NCBI RefSeq assembly: GCF_030450125.1 | Contig: NZ_CP123923.1 | Coordinates: 6,853,001 to 6,917,000 of the forward strand | Reading direction: 5' to 3' | Source of the DNA: Streptomyces sp. WP-1 | Lineage (GTDB): Bacteria > Actinomycetota > Actinomycetes > Streptomycetales > Streptomycetaceae | DNA: 64,000 nucleotides | In this document: positions 16,823 through 25,751 of the stretch, piece by piece | Layout: each line of letters opens with the position of its first letter | Numbering within the stretch: the first letter of the stretch is position 1 | Program-made: the position numbers and the translations under genes | The notes under the pieces: generated by a model | Seen by the model: only the letters and a program-made list of their open reading frames with translations | The model's database searches: none | Told to the model about the DNA's origin: nothing

Positions 16823-18642
16823 GCGCTCTCCTCGATCTCTGCCAGCTCCCCGAGGGCGTCCAGCAGAGCGCCCTCGGCGGCGCCGGCCGGTTCGTCGTCC
16901 GTCTCCCGTGTCACCACGGCCCGGTACCGGGGCTCGCCCTCGAACAGCTCCCGGTGTGTGCCGGTCGCCATGACCTCGTCCGCGTGGACCAGCACCACCC
17001 TGTCGGCGCGGTCCAGGAGCAGCGGCGAGGAGGTGAACACCACCGTCGTGCGCCCCGAGCGCAGCCGGCGCAGGCCGTCCGCGACGCGGGCCTCGGTGTG
17101 CGAGTCGACCGCGGAGGTCGGCTCGTCCAGCACCAGCACCTCCGGGTCGGTGACCAGCGACCGGGCCAGGGCGAGCCGTTGGCGCTGGCCGCCGGACAGG
17201 GACCGTCCGCGCTCGGTGATCCGGGCGTCCATCGGGTCGGTGGCGTCCAGGGAGCCCTGCACCAGGGCGTCCAGGACGTCCTCGCATCGCGCGGCCGCGA
17301 GCGCGTCGGCGGCCGTGACGGCGCCGGACGCGGGCACGTCGAGGAGTTCGCGCAGGGTGCCGGAGAGCAGCACCGGGTCCTTGTCCTGGACGAGGACGGC
17401 GGTCCGGGCGAGGTCCAGGGGGAGTTCGTCCAGGGGTGTCCCGCCGAGCAGCACCGAGCGGCCCGGTTTCGTGGGGTGGCCGCCGAGCCGTTCCGCGAGC
17501 CGCCCGGCCGCGTCCGGGTCGCCGCACACCACCGCGGTGAGCCGCCCGGACGCAGCGGTCAGCCCGGTGGCGGGGTCGTACAGATCGCCCCGGGGCACCT
17601 CCGCCCGGTCGCCGCCCGCCGTGTCGCGCGCGGGTTCGTCCGCAGCCGACCGTTGCAACGACAGCACCCGCGCGGCGCGCTTGGCCGACGGGCGGGAGAA
17701 GGAGTAGGACATCGCGATCTCTTCGAAGTGCTGCAGGGGGTAGCTGAGGACCATCACCGAGCTGTAGACGGTGACCAGTTCACCGACGGCGATACGGCCC
17801 TCGCGGACCAGATGGACGCCGTACCAGACGACCGCGATCAGCAGCAGGCCCGGCAGCAGCACCTGTACGGCCGAGATCAGCGACCACATACGGGCGCTGC
17901 GCACGGCCGCGTGCCGCACCTCCTGGGAGGCGTGGCGGTAGCGGTCGAGGAAGAGTTCCTCGCCGCCGATGCCGCGCAGCACCCGCAGTCCGGCGACGGT
18001 GTCCGAGGCCAGCTCGGTGGCGCGGCCCGCCTTCTCGCGCTGTACGTCGGCGCGGCGGGTGGCGCGCGGCAGCAGCGGCAGCACGGCGAGGGCCACGACG
18101 GGGAGACCGGCGGCGACGACCGTGCCGAGCGCGGGCTGGTAGACGAGGAGGCCGGCACAGACGACGACCACCGTCACCGCGGCGGCGGTGAAGCGGGACA
18201 CCGCCTCCACGAACCAGCCGATCTTCTCCACGTCTCCCGTGGACACGGCGACCACCTCGCCGGCCGCCACCCGCCGGGTGAGCGCCGAGCCGAGTTCGGC
18301 GGCCTTGCGGGCGAGGAGCTGCTGGACACGGGCGGCGGCGGTGATCCAGTTGGTGACGGCGGCGCGGTGCAGAAAGGTGTCGCCCACCGCCATGGCCGTG
18401 CCGCACAGCAGAATCAGAGCGCCCGTCAGGGTCAGCCGGGTGCCGGACCGGTCCACGACGGCCTGTACGGCGAAGCCGACGCAGAAGGGCAGCGCGGACA
18501 CGGCGACGAAGTGGAGCAGGCCCCAGGCCAGCGCCTTGAGCTGGCCACCCAGCTGGTTGCGCCAGAGCCACCACAGGAATCGGGGCCCCGAGCGCGCGTC
18601 GGGCACGCCGGGGTCGGGATAGGGAAGGTCGTGAATCTGCAT
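16819..18642 (-). CDS. ABC exporter half, normal signature but no Walker A
   Basis: A 607-residue ABC half-transporter with six spans (about 35-325) and a C-terminal ATPase domain. The signature RSLSGGQRQRLALARSL and Walker B VLVLDEPTSAVD are canonical. The Walker A position reads VVCGDPDAAGRLAERL, lacking the Gly-Lys-Ser/Thr P-loop, and the switch His is replaced (VVFTSSPLL). It therefore cannot bind ATP normally itself but can donate LSGGQ to the partner. It is the first gene of the pair and diverges from the L,D-transpeptidase gene across 149 bp. Confidence 0.92.
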   Translation of the reverse strand: MQIHDLPYPDPGVPDARSGPRFLWWLWRNQLGGQLKALAWGLLHFVAVSALPFCVGFAVQAVVDRSGTRLTLTGALILLCGTAMAVGDTFLHRAAVTNWITAAARVQQLLARKAAELGSALTRRVAAGEVVAVSTGDVEKIGWFVEAVSRFTAAAVTVVVVCAGLLVYQPALGTVVAAGLPVVALAVLPLLPRATRRADVQREKAGRATELASDTVAGLRVLRGIGGEELFLDRYRHASQEVRHAAVRSARMWSLISAVQVLLPGLLLIAVVWYGVHLVREGRIAVGELVTVYSSVMVLSYPLQHFEEIAMSYSFSRPSAKRAARVLSLQRSAADEPARDTAGGDRAEVPRGDLYDPATGLTAASGRLTAVVCGDPDAAGRLAERLGGHPTKPGRSVLLGGTPLDELPLDLARTAVLVQDKDPVLLSGTLRELLDVPASGAVTAADALAAARCEDVLDALVQGSLDATDPMDARITERGRSLSGGQRQRLALARSLVTDPEVLVLDEPTSAVDSHTEARVADGLRRLRSGRTTVVFTSSPLLLDRADRVVLVHADEVMATGTHRELFEGEPRYRAVVTRETDDEPAGAAEGALLDALGELAEIEESA

Positions 18643-18791
18643 GATGTCCAGATGGCTCGTGACAGCGTGTCAGGGAACGGCGGCTGCCTGGGGTGGCGGC
18701 GGCCCGGGACAAGCCGTGAAAGGGTCGCTTCGCGGACTCGGGAATTTCAAACGGTTTTCGCGTCGATCGGGCGTCGTGTCAGCATGGCCGG

Positions 18792-19538
18792 GTGCATATA
18801 GACAGTGTGCGGCGCTCGACGCGCTGGGCGGCAGCCCTCGCCACCCTGCTCCTGACGACCCTTTCGGCCTGCGGCACCGCCTCGTCCGGCACCGCGCCCG
18901 GCCACCACGGCCCGGCCGCGTCGACCGCCTCCGGCTCCGCGCCCGCCCCCGACCCGGCCCGCGTCCCGGGCGTCGGCAGACGTCTGTACGCACGGATACC
19001 CGCACAGTCCCGCCAGATCGTGGCCGTCTACGGCAAGGGCCGCAACTCCGCCGAGTCCGAAGTGGTGCTCTATGCGCGGCGGGGCGGCGGCTGGCACCGG
19101 GAGGGCAGCTGGGCGGCGCACAACGGGCGGCGCGGCTGGACCCTCGACCACCACGAGGACGACAAGCGCAGCCCGGTGGGTGTGTTCACGCTGTCCGCCG
19201 CGGGCGGTACGTTCGCCGACCCGGGGACCAAGCTGCCGTACGACCACAACACCTACGCCTACGCGTCCCCGAAAGAGTGGCCCAAGGCGTACCAGCACGA
19301 CTTCGGTTACGTCATCGCCATCGACTACAACCGCGTACCGGGCACCCCGCCCCGCGATACCGCACGCCCCTTGGGCGCGGCCAAGGGCGGCGGGATCTGG
19401 CTGCACCTGGACCACGGGAGCGGCACCTCGGCCTGTGTGAGCATGCCGAAGAGCGCCATGGAGACGCTGCTGCGCACGCTCGACCCGGCCCGGCACCCCG
19501 TCGTGGTGATGGGGGACCGGGCGGATCTCGGCGCCTGA
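18792..19538 (+). CDS. L,D-transpeptidase-family lipoprotein
   Basis: A 248-residue exported protein. An N-terminal signal peptide ends in the lipobox LSAC (Cys27), followed by a Ser/Ala/Pro linker, so it should be membrane-anchored outside the cell. The catalytic domain (about 60-240) is of the YkuD/YafK type: KRSPVGVFTLSAAGG, HDFGYVIAIDYNR and IWLHLDHGSGTSACVSMP, where the His and Cys are the expected catalytic residues. The usual Ser-x-Gly-Cys reads Ser-Ala-Cys here. Such enzymes crosslink or modify peptidoglycan stems. The GTG at 18792 gives a sensible signal peptide; it lacks a strong ribosome binding site. Convergent with an amidase gene. Confidence 0.85.
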   Translation: MHIDSVRRSTRWAAALATLLLTTLSACGTASSGTAPGHHGPAASTASGSAPAPDPARVPGVGRRLYARIPAQSRQIVAVYGKGRNSAESEVVLYARRGGGWHREGSWAAHNGRRGWTLDHHEDDKRSPVGVFTLSAAGGTFADPGTKLPYDHNTYAYASPKEWPKAYQHDFGYVIAIDYNRVPGTPPRDTARPLGAAKGGGIWLHLDHGSGTSACVSMPKSAMETLLRTLDPARHPVVVMGDRADLGA

Positions 19539-19552
19539 CGGCCGCCGGAAGG

Positions 19553-21559
19553 TCAGTTGCCCGTCGGGCCGCCCTGGGGCGCCGACGACGGCCCCGCCGT
19601 GACGGCCGAGCCGATCACGTCCACATCGCTGGAGCGGACGTAGGCGATCCGGTGGTCGAACTGGATCTGGTAGTAGGTCTCGTCGCCCCTGACCACCGGC
19701 TCGGGGCTGTCGACGAAGGCCGAGCGCGGCACGAAGGAACTGTCGATGGTGCCCTCGGTGACGTACCGCTGGCCCGCGCGGAAGTGGTAGGGGAGCGGCG
19801 CCTCGGGCTCCCCCTCCATGCCCTCCGGGTAGGCGTCCTCCTCGGGCAGGGCGCGGCCGAAGACCGGGATCTCCTCCAGACCCTCCTTGGGCGTCACCAT
19901 CCTGCCGGCCGCGCCGACCGCCGTCGCCTGCAGCTTCGGGTTCTTGAACCAGGCCTTGCGGCCCTGGTACCAGACCGCCGTCCAGTCGCCCCGGCGCTCC
20001 GCGACGGCGAAGGTCTGCCCGGCCGAGGCGCGCGCCCCCAGGTCGTCGACGTCCAGCGTGGAGTCCCCGCCGTCCGGGTGGCGGCCCGGGTCCTGGATCA
20101 GCGGCGCCTTCTCGTCCGGACGGGTGTACATGCGGACGGCGCTGGAGCCGTGCTTCGGGCACGGCGCCCCGGGCTTGAGGCAGCCCGTGAACCTGGGCGA
20201 GTGGGTGGCGTAGTCCGGCAGGATCGTCACCATGTCGCTGTTCGGCCCGGCGGTGGCCTTCAGGGGCGCGCCGAGGAGGTCGAAGTAGTGGCGCCAGTCC
20301 CAGAAGGGGCCCGGGTCGTCGTGCATGTCGGGGATGGAGTCGCCGGTCGGTGAGGGCACGTTGTCATGGCCGAAGATGTGCTGCCGGTCGAGCGGGATGT
20401 CGTACTTCTTGGCCAGGTAGCGCACCAGGCGGGCCGAGGTCCTGTACATCTGTTCGGTGAACCAGGTGCCGGGCTGCCGGAGGAAGCCCTCGTGCTCGAT
20501 GCCGATGGAGCGGGCGTTGACGTACTGGTTGCCGGAGTGCCACGCCTCGTCCTTGGTCTGGACGTGCTGGGTGACGTGGCCGTCGCTGGAGCGGATCGAG
20601 TAGTGCCAGGACGCCTCGGTGGGGTCCTGGACCGTCTGGAACATGCTCGACAGCTTGGCCTCGGTGTCGTGGATGACGATGTACTCGATCTTCTGGTCGC
20701 GGGGCCGGTCGGCGAGGTCGTGGTTGCCGTAGTCGCCGTCGTCGTCGATCTCCACGTACGGCGCCGCGAGCCAGTCGCAGGACACCTCGGCCGGGCACTC
20801 CGTCCCCTTGGCGTGCTGGGGCTTCTCCGTGCGGACGGTGTGGGGGCGTACGGAGGGGCTTGCGGGCAGGGAGACCTCCTGGCCCTCGGCGGTGGTGCGG
20901 TGGGCGCCCTTGCGGATCACCGAGAAGACGTCGTTCGCGTAGGTCGCGGCCGAGGTGACGTCAGGAGTGCCGGGGAAACGTTCCACCGTCTCCCACCAGT
21001 CCGCGGGATCGTTGCTCAAGGGCTTGCCCAGCTGCTGCTGGGTGGCCGCCAGCAGGGCGGCGCCACCGCGCACATTGGCGGTGGCGTCCGTGCGCAGCCG
21101 CCCGGCCGGGGCGTCGGTCAAGCGGGCGGCCCGCTGGAGGTCCGCCGGCTTCACGGACCGGCCGGCCAGGACACCGTCCGGCCGCGCGGCGGGCGCCCCC
21201 GCCGCGCCCGCGCTGGGCTGGAGCGCGCCACCGCCCTGGACGCCCGGGGTGGGCGAGGCGGCCGGGAACCGGCTGGTGTCCACCAGATGCATCGGACCGT
21301 AGCCGCCCGCGACGCTCGGGGAGCCCGGGTGGGCGTCCCAGCGGGTCTGTACATAGGAGACGCTCATCAGCACACTGCGCGGCACATGGAAGTCGTGGGC
21401 GGCATCGGTGAAGGCGACCTGGAGGCGCTGTTCGGGCGCGTCGTCGTCGGTCAGCGGGGTGAGCAGCAGGGGCGCCAGCAGGGCCGCCGCTCCGATGGCG
21501 CAAGCGGTCCGGCGGCACACGCGGCCGTTGGGGACACGTGGGGCGGTGGGTCTTTTCAT
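19553..21559 (-). CDS. Secreted N-acetylmuramoyl-L-alanine amidase with SH3-like tail
   Basis: A 668-residue exported enzyme. A basic, possibly Tat-type signal (RRTACAIGAAALLAP) precedes an unassigned 200-residue helical region. The amidase_2/PGRP-type catalytic domain (about 270-420) has the zinc and catalytic pattern YIVIHDTEAK, SWHYSIRSSDGHVTQHVQ, EAWHSGN, SIGIEHEGF and HIFGHDNV. The C-terminal 180 residues repeat aromatic beta-strand motifs such as DWTAVWYQGRKAWFKNP, suggesting SH3b wall-binding modules. It would cut the amide bond between muramic acid and the stem peptide. ATG 21559 has GGAG upstream. Together with the convergent transpeptidase it forms a wall-remodelling pair. Confidence 0.9.
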   Translation of the reverse strand: MKRPTAPRVPNGRVCRRTACAIGAAALLAPLLLTPLTDDDAPEQRLQVAFTDAAHDFHVPRSVLMSVSYVQTRWDAHPGSPSVAGGYGPMHLVDTSRFPAASPTPGVQGGGALQPSAGAAGAPAARPDGVLAGRSVKPADLQRAARLTDAPAGRLRTDATANVRGGAALLAATQQQLGKPLSNDPADWWETVERFPGTPDVTSAATYANDVFSVIRKGAHRTTAEGQEVSLPASPSVRPHTVRTEKPQHAKGTECPAEVSCDWLAAPYVEIDDDGDYGNHDLADRPRDQKIEYIVIHDTEAKLSSMFQTVQDPTEASWHYSIRSSDGHVTQHVQTKDEAWHSGNQYVNARSIGIEHEGFLRQPGTWFTEQMYRTSARLVRYLAKKYDIPLDRQHIFGHDNVPSPTGDSIPDMHDDPGPFWDWRHYFDLLGAPLKATAGPNSDMVTILPDYATHSPRFTGCLKPGAPCPKHGSSAVRMYTRPDEKAPLIQDPGRHPDGGDSTLDVDDLGARASAGQTFAVAERRGDWTAVWYQGRKAWFKNPKLQATAVGAAGRMVTPKEGLEEIPVFGRALPEEDAYPEGMEGEPEAPLPYHFRAGQRYVTEGTIDSSFVPRSAFVDSPEPVVRGDETYYQIQFDHRIAYVRSSDVDVIGSAVTAGPSSAPQGGPTGN

Positions 21560-21788
21560 GGCACGGGTCTCCAAACATGTTCATCGCGCTCTTCGCAGCC
21601 AGGACAAAGGAGTTGCCCCTGACAACCACCCCTTGTACGTTTCCGTGCCCCGCGTGTCCCGTCGCGCCAACCGTCACCGGGGTGGACCAGCGGCCCGGCA
21701 GAGGCCACCCGGTCGGCGGCAGCGGCTGTGCTCCGACGGCCCGTCAGCGCGGCCGCCCGTACGGGACGGTGACGCAGGGCATCCGGGG

Positions 21789-23378
21789 TCAGTCCTCGAC
21801 CGGGTCGACCCGCCAGTCGGGGTGGCCCGGCATGGGCGGGGTGTGCGGCCCGTAGAGCCAGGCGGTCAGAAAGGGTCTCAGGTCCTGTTCCGCGACCAGG
21901 GAGGCGAGGTCGATGAAGTCCCGGGTGCCGGCCGCGCGGCCCCGGTAGGTGCTCACCCAGGACTTCTCGATCCGCTCGAAGACCGTGGCGCCGACCTTCT
22001 CCCGCAGGGCGTACAGCACCAGGGCGGAGCCGTCGTAGCGCATCACCTTGAACAGCGTGTCGGCGCCGGGTTCTGCTGGCGCGCCGTCGTCGTGGCGCCA
22101 CTGGTCGTGCTGCGCGTAGGCGTCGCGCATCGCGTCGTCCAGGCTGACGCCGCCGTGCGAGTCGGAGTACAGCCGCTCGTAGAAACGGGCGTGACCCTCG
22201 CTCAGCCACAGGTCGGACCAGCGCCTGATGGCGACGCTGTCGCCGGTCCAATGGTGTGTCAGCTCGTGCACGAGATTACGTTCGGCGTCGACCCGGTCGC
22301 CGAGCAGATCGTCCTTCGGTACGACGGACAGCGACTGGGTCTCCAGTGCCACCGGCAGCTCGGTGTCCCCGACCAGCACGCCGTAGCGGCGGAACGGATA
22401 CGGTCCGAGCCGCTGTTCGAGCCAGGCCAGATGCTCCGGGGTGAGCGAGCGGTACTCCTCGGTGTCGCCGACCAGGTCGTCCGGGACCACGTCGCGCACC
22501 GGCAGCCCGCGCGGCCCGCTGCTGTTGACGACGCGGAACCTGCCGATCGCCAGCTGGACCAGCTGCGCCGCGATCGGCTGCTCGGAGTCGTAGGTCCGTT
22601 CGACACGGCCGCCGGGCCGCGCCGTCGTGCTGACGAGGCGTCCGTTGGCCACCGCGCCGATGTCCGCGGGGGTGGTGACATGAAAGGTGACCGGTGCGCG
22701 CAGGCTCGGATGGTCGTCCGCCGGGAAGATCATCTTGGCGCCGTCGGGCTGGGCGCAGACCACGGTGCCGTCGGGTGTGGGCACCCAGCCGTAGTCCCGG
22801 ATCGCGTCGTCGCGGTGGCGCTGCTGGGTGGGGTCGGCGGTGTAGGCGACCTGGACGGTGAAGGCACGGCCGCGCGGGATCGGCCGAACCGGGGTGACGA
22901 CGAGTTCGTCGCCGTCGCGGACGAACCCGGCCGGGACGCCGTCGACCGTGACCCGGTGCAGTGCGTTGCCCGCGAAGTCGAGGTCGAAGCGGGACAGGGC
23001 CTGGGTGGCGGCGGCGCTGATGGTGGCGCCCGCCTCGAACGGCGTCCGGGGCGCTCGCCAGTCGAAGTCCAGCGTGTAACGGCGGACCGTGTAGCCGCCG
23101 TTTCCGGCCAGCGGCATCAGGGGGTCGCCGATGCCGGGGGCACCGGGGGACGGGGGTGCGCCTCCCGCCGGGCCCGAGGCGGCGGTGCGCCCCGGTGCGG
23201 CTGCCGGGCCGGGCGCGGCCGGGCCGTGGCCCCCGCGCGGGAGCAGGTCGTAGCAGAGAACGGCGCCGGTGAGGGTGAGGGCGCCGGTGAGGGCGAGAGC
23301 CGTGCGGCGGGGGCGTCTCGTGCCGCGCGCCTTCCCCGGCCCCTGACTCGGGGATCCCGCCGGGCTGCCTGCGGACAT
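21789..23378 (-). CDS. Exported M1-family metallopeptidase
   Basis: A 529-residue M1 (aminopeptidase N-like) zinc peptidase. An N-terminal hydrophobic segment (about 25-45) anchors or exports it, followed by a Pro/Ala-rich linker. The zinc site HELTHHW with the third ligand Glu 18 residues on (WLSEGHARF) lies near residue 370. The GAMEN-like exopeptidase strand reads VALETQS, so the N-terminal-amine recognition is not canonical. ATG 23378 was preferred because GGAG lies just upstream; 23387 is possible. It diverges from the PNGase A-like gene, and both may degrade extracellular glycoproteins. Confidence 0.88.
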   Translation of the reverse strand: MSAGSPAGSPSQGPGKARGTRRPRRTALALTGALTLTGAVLCYDLLPRGGHGPAAPGPAAAPGRTAASGPAGGAPPSPGAPGIGDPLMPLAGNGGYTVRRYTLDFDWRAPRTPFEAGATISAAATQALSRFDLDFAGNALHRVTVDGVPAGFVRDGDELVVTPVRPIPRGRAFTVQVAYTADPTQQRHRDDAIRDYGWVPTPDGTVVCAQPDGAKMIFPADDHPSLRAPVTFHVTTPADIGAVANGRLVSTTARPGGRVERTYDSEQPIAAQLVQLAIGRFRVVNSSGPRGLPVRDVVPDDLVGDTEEYRSLTPEHLAWLEQRLGPYPFRRYGVLVGDTELPVALETQSLSVVPKDDLLGDRVDAERNLVHELTHHWTGDSVAIRRWSDLWLSEGHARFYERLYSDSHGGVSLDDAMRDAYAQHDQWRHDDGAPAEPGADTLFKVMRYDGSALVLYALREKVGATVFERIEKSWVSTYRGRAAGTRDFIDLASLVAEQDLRPFLTAWLYGPHTPPMPGHPDWRVDPVED

Positions 23379-23527
23379 GATCTCCATGAACGCACTATGC
23401 CAGCATGATCCGCTTATAGCACTAAATGCTCGTCAGGGTGACGATGCGCCAGATGCGCACCGTGTGGCGGGCTCCCCTCCTCGACGCCTCATTGCGGCCG
23501 GCCCCAACTCCCCGTAGAACACCGCCC

Positions 23528-25138
23528 ATGAGACAACGGATAGTCATGTCCATGCTTGCGACCGCGGTGCTCCTGGTCGGCGCGCTCCTCGGCGCCGGGA
23601 CCGCGACCGCACGCGCCGCCGACGTCCCCGCGGAGTTCGGCACCGACTGGCACGACCCGGTGACGGCCGCCCCGCCCGTCGCCCGGCCGCACACCAAGTC
23701 CTGCCAGGTCACTCTGGCCGACACGCAGTTCCGCGACTTCACGCCCTACCGGGGCGCGTACGTGCCGCCCGAGGGCTGCGGCGACCACTGGAGCAAGGTC
23801 GTACTCCGCCTGGACGGCACCGTGAAGGGCCGTCAGTACGACCGGCTCGGCTATCTGCACGTCGGCGGGGTCGAGATCCTGCGCACCTCCACCCCCGAGC
23901 CCTCGCCGGACGGCATCGCCTGGCACGTCGAGAAGGACGTCACCCGCTACAGCGACACCTTCCGGAGCCCGCGGGACGTCGAGATGCTGATCGGCAACGT
24001 GGTCGACGACACCTACACCGGCGTCATCGACGTCCACGTCACCCTGACGTTCTACGCGGGCAGCCCCGCCGAACGGACTCCCGACCGCGTGCTCACCCTC
24101 GCCGACACGCCCGACGGCACGACGCTCACCACGCCGCGCAACAGCGAACGGATCGTCGCCGAGGTCTACGCGACCGGATCCGGCGGCGGCTGCGAGGAGT
24201 TCTGGTACCTGACCGTGGCCGACCCGGCGTCGTACTCCTGCAAGGCCGATCACGGCCCCTACCGCGAGGTGCAGATCAAGGTCGACGGCCGGACGGCGGG
24301 CATCGCCGCGCCCTATCCGAACGTATGGACCGGCGGCTGGTCCGATCCGTTCCTCTGGTACGTCGTTCCGGCCCCGGGCGCCTTCGACGTCCGGCCCATC
24401 GACTACGACCTCACACCCTTCGCCGGGCTGCTGGACGACGGCCGTCCGCACCGCGTCGAGGTCTCCGTCGTGGGCGTGCCGGCGGGCCAGGCCGGCTGGA
24501 GCACTCCGGTGAACGTGCTGGTCTGGCAGGACGCGCACCGCGACCACCTCACCGGGGCGGTCACCCAGGACACGGCGACCGACCTGGTCAACTCCTCGAC
24601 GTACACACCGGGTTCGGAGAAGCGGGTGGACACGAAGGCCGGCCACCGGCTCACCGTCAGCGGATACCTCGACACCTCCCACGGACGAGTGACCACCACC
24701 GTCACCCGGACCCTCGCCGACACCTCCGTCCACCGCTGGACCGACGACGAGAACACCGACGGGCTGGACGCGACCTGGACCGACGACCAGTCCGTCACCA
24801 CCGCCGGAACCGGCCCCGCCCGGTCGGCGCACACGCTGCGGACGTACGCCCTCGACGGCGTCACCACCATCGGCTCCGACAACCGGCTGCGCACCGTGCT
24901 GACGCTCGGCGACCGCGCCTCGGTGACCGATCTGCGCGGCGGCCGGCGCACCGCGTGGTCGCGGCTGGACGACACCTACCGCGGTGACGCCTCGTACACC
25001 CTCGACGCCCCGCGCGAGCAGCGGCACGCGGTCGGCACCTCGTCCGAGCGCTACCGGTCGTACGGCTCGGGCGGCTGCTACGACCACACGCTGGCCACCG
25101 CCCAGGGTGCGCTGACCATGGACCGCAGGGGCTGCTAG
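23528..25138 (+). CDS. Secreted peptide-N4-asparagine amidase A-like protein
   Basis: A 536-residue secreted protein with a signal peptide ending ATARA-AD. The body resembles the PNGase A family (PF12222), known from plants, fungi and actinomycetes, which removes N-linked glycans by cutting the Asn side-chain amide. Supporting pieces are KVVLRLDGTVKGRQYDRLGYLHVGGVEILRTSTPEP, IAWHVEKDVTRYSDTF, GNVVDDTYTGVIDVHVTLTFY and YREVQIKVDGRTAGIAAPYPNVWTGGW. Two C-terminal Cys suggest a disulphide. The ATG at 23528 gives the best signal peptide; its ribosome binding site is weak. Activity is inferred from the family. Confidence 0.85.
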   Translation: MRQRIVMSMLATAVLLVGALLGAGTATARAADVPAEFGTDWHDPVTAAPPVARPHTKSCQVTLADTQFRDFTPYRGAYVPPEGCGDHWSKVVLRLDGTVKGRQYDRLGYLHVGGVEILRTSTPEPSPDGIAWHVEKDVTRYSDTFRSPRDVEMLIGNVVDDTYTGVIDVHVTLTFYAGSPAERTPDRVLTLADTPDGTTLTTPRNSERIVAEVYATGSGGGCEEFWYLTVADPASYSCKADHGPYREVQIKVDGRTAGIAAPYPNVWTGGWSDPFLWYVVPAPGAFDVRPIDYDLTPFAGLLDDGRPHRVEVSVVGVPAGQAGWSTPVNVLVWQDAHRDHLTGAVTQDTATDLVNSSTYTPGSEKRVDTKAGHRLTVSGYLDTSHGRVTTTVTRTLADTSVHRWTDDENTDGLDATWTDDQSVTTAGTGPARSAHTLRTYALDGVTTIGSDNRLRTVLTLGDRASVTDLRGGRRTAWSRLDDTYRGDASYTLDAPREQRHAVGTSSERYRSYGSGGCYDHTLATAQGALTMDRRGC

Positions 25139-25159
25139 CCCCGGCAGGAGCCCTTCGGT

Positions 25160-25179
25160 GCGGCGGGTCCGCCCGCCGC
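25160..25179. terminator. Convergent terminator hairpin
   Basis: GCGGCGGG (25160-25167) pairs perfectly with CCCGCCGC (25172-25179) around a TCCG loop. It lies between the stops of the PNGase A-like gene (25138) and the marR gene (25188) and could serve both. Confidence 0.65.
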
Positions 25180-25187
25180 GCCGGGGG

Positions 25188-25637
25188 TCAGCAGGGCTTG
25201 ACGGCGTCCCCGTCGACCAGGGTGTCCAGCAGTACGCCGAGGACCTCGCGCTCCTTCTCGGTGAGCGGGGCGAGTATCTCCTCGGCCGCCGAGCGGCGCG
25301 CGCCGCGCAGTTCGCGCAGGGTCGCGCGCCCCTCGTCGGTCAGCTCGATCCGGGTCACGCGCCGGTTCGCCGGATCCGCCGCCCGGCGCACCTTGCCACT
25401 CGCCTCCAGCCCGTCGACCAGCGTCGTCACCGCGCGCGGCACCACCTCCAGGCGCTCGGCGAGGTCGGCCATGCGCGGCGGGGAGGGGTAGTGCGCGAGC
25501 GTGCGCAGCAACCGGGACTGGGCGGGGGTGATGCCCAGCTCACGCTGTTCCAGATGGCGCTTCTGGATGCGGTGCACCCGGCGGGTGAGCCGCAGCAACT
25601 GCTCGGCGAGCAGTCCCTCGGGATCGGGGGTGGTCAT
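25188..25637 (-). CDS. MarR-family transcriptional regulator
   Basis: A 149-residue MarR regulator. The winged helix reads LGITPAQSRLLRTLAHYPSPPRMADLAERLEVVPRAVTTLVDGLEASGKVRRAADPANRRVTRIELT, with the DxRxxxxxLT wing pattern in the form DPANRRVTRIELT, flanked by dimerisation helices. It diverges from an ABC exporter gene across 114 bp containing a 7-bp inverted repeat and a third half-site. Family precedent is repression of the divergent exporter until a drug-like ligand binds. Confidence 0.93.
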   Translation of the reverse strand: MTTPDPEGLLAEQLLRLTRRVHRIQKRHLEQRELGITPAQSRLLRTLAHYPSPPRMADLAERLEVVPRAVTTLVDGLEASGKVRRAADPANRRVTRIELTDEGRATLRELRGARRSAAEEILAPLTEKEREVLGVLLDTLVDGDAVKPC

Positions 25638-25661
25638 GCGGGAACAATATCAGGATGCAGT

Positions 25662-25686
25662 TCATTGTGAGTATAGGTAACAATGA
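25662..25686. promoter_or_regulatory. Candidate MarR operator, TCATTGT-N11-ACAATGA
   Basis: TCATTGT (25662-25668) and ACAATGA (25680-25686) form a perfect 7-bp inverted repeat. A further ACAAT at 25644-25648 makes three half-sites in the divergent marR/ABC gap. The AT-rich spacer could also hold promoter elements. Operator role is inferred from position and symmetry. Confidence 0.6.
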
Positions 25687-25751
25687 GCTACGATCCGTTC
25701 CGTCATCGCCGGCCGACCCCGGCCGGCGACCGCCCACCTCCGTAGGAGCCC

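Noticed and set aside
10235..17707. Very long open frame on the + strand across the helicase and ABC genes
   Set aside because: It runs antisense to several well-recognised genes and its translation has no family pattern; long antisense frames are expected at this GC content.
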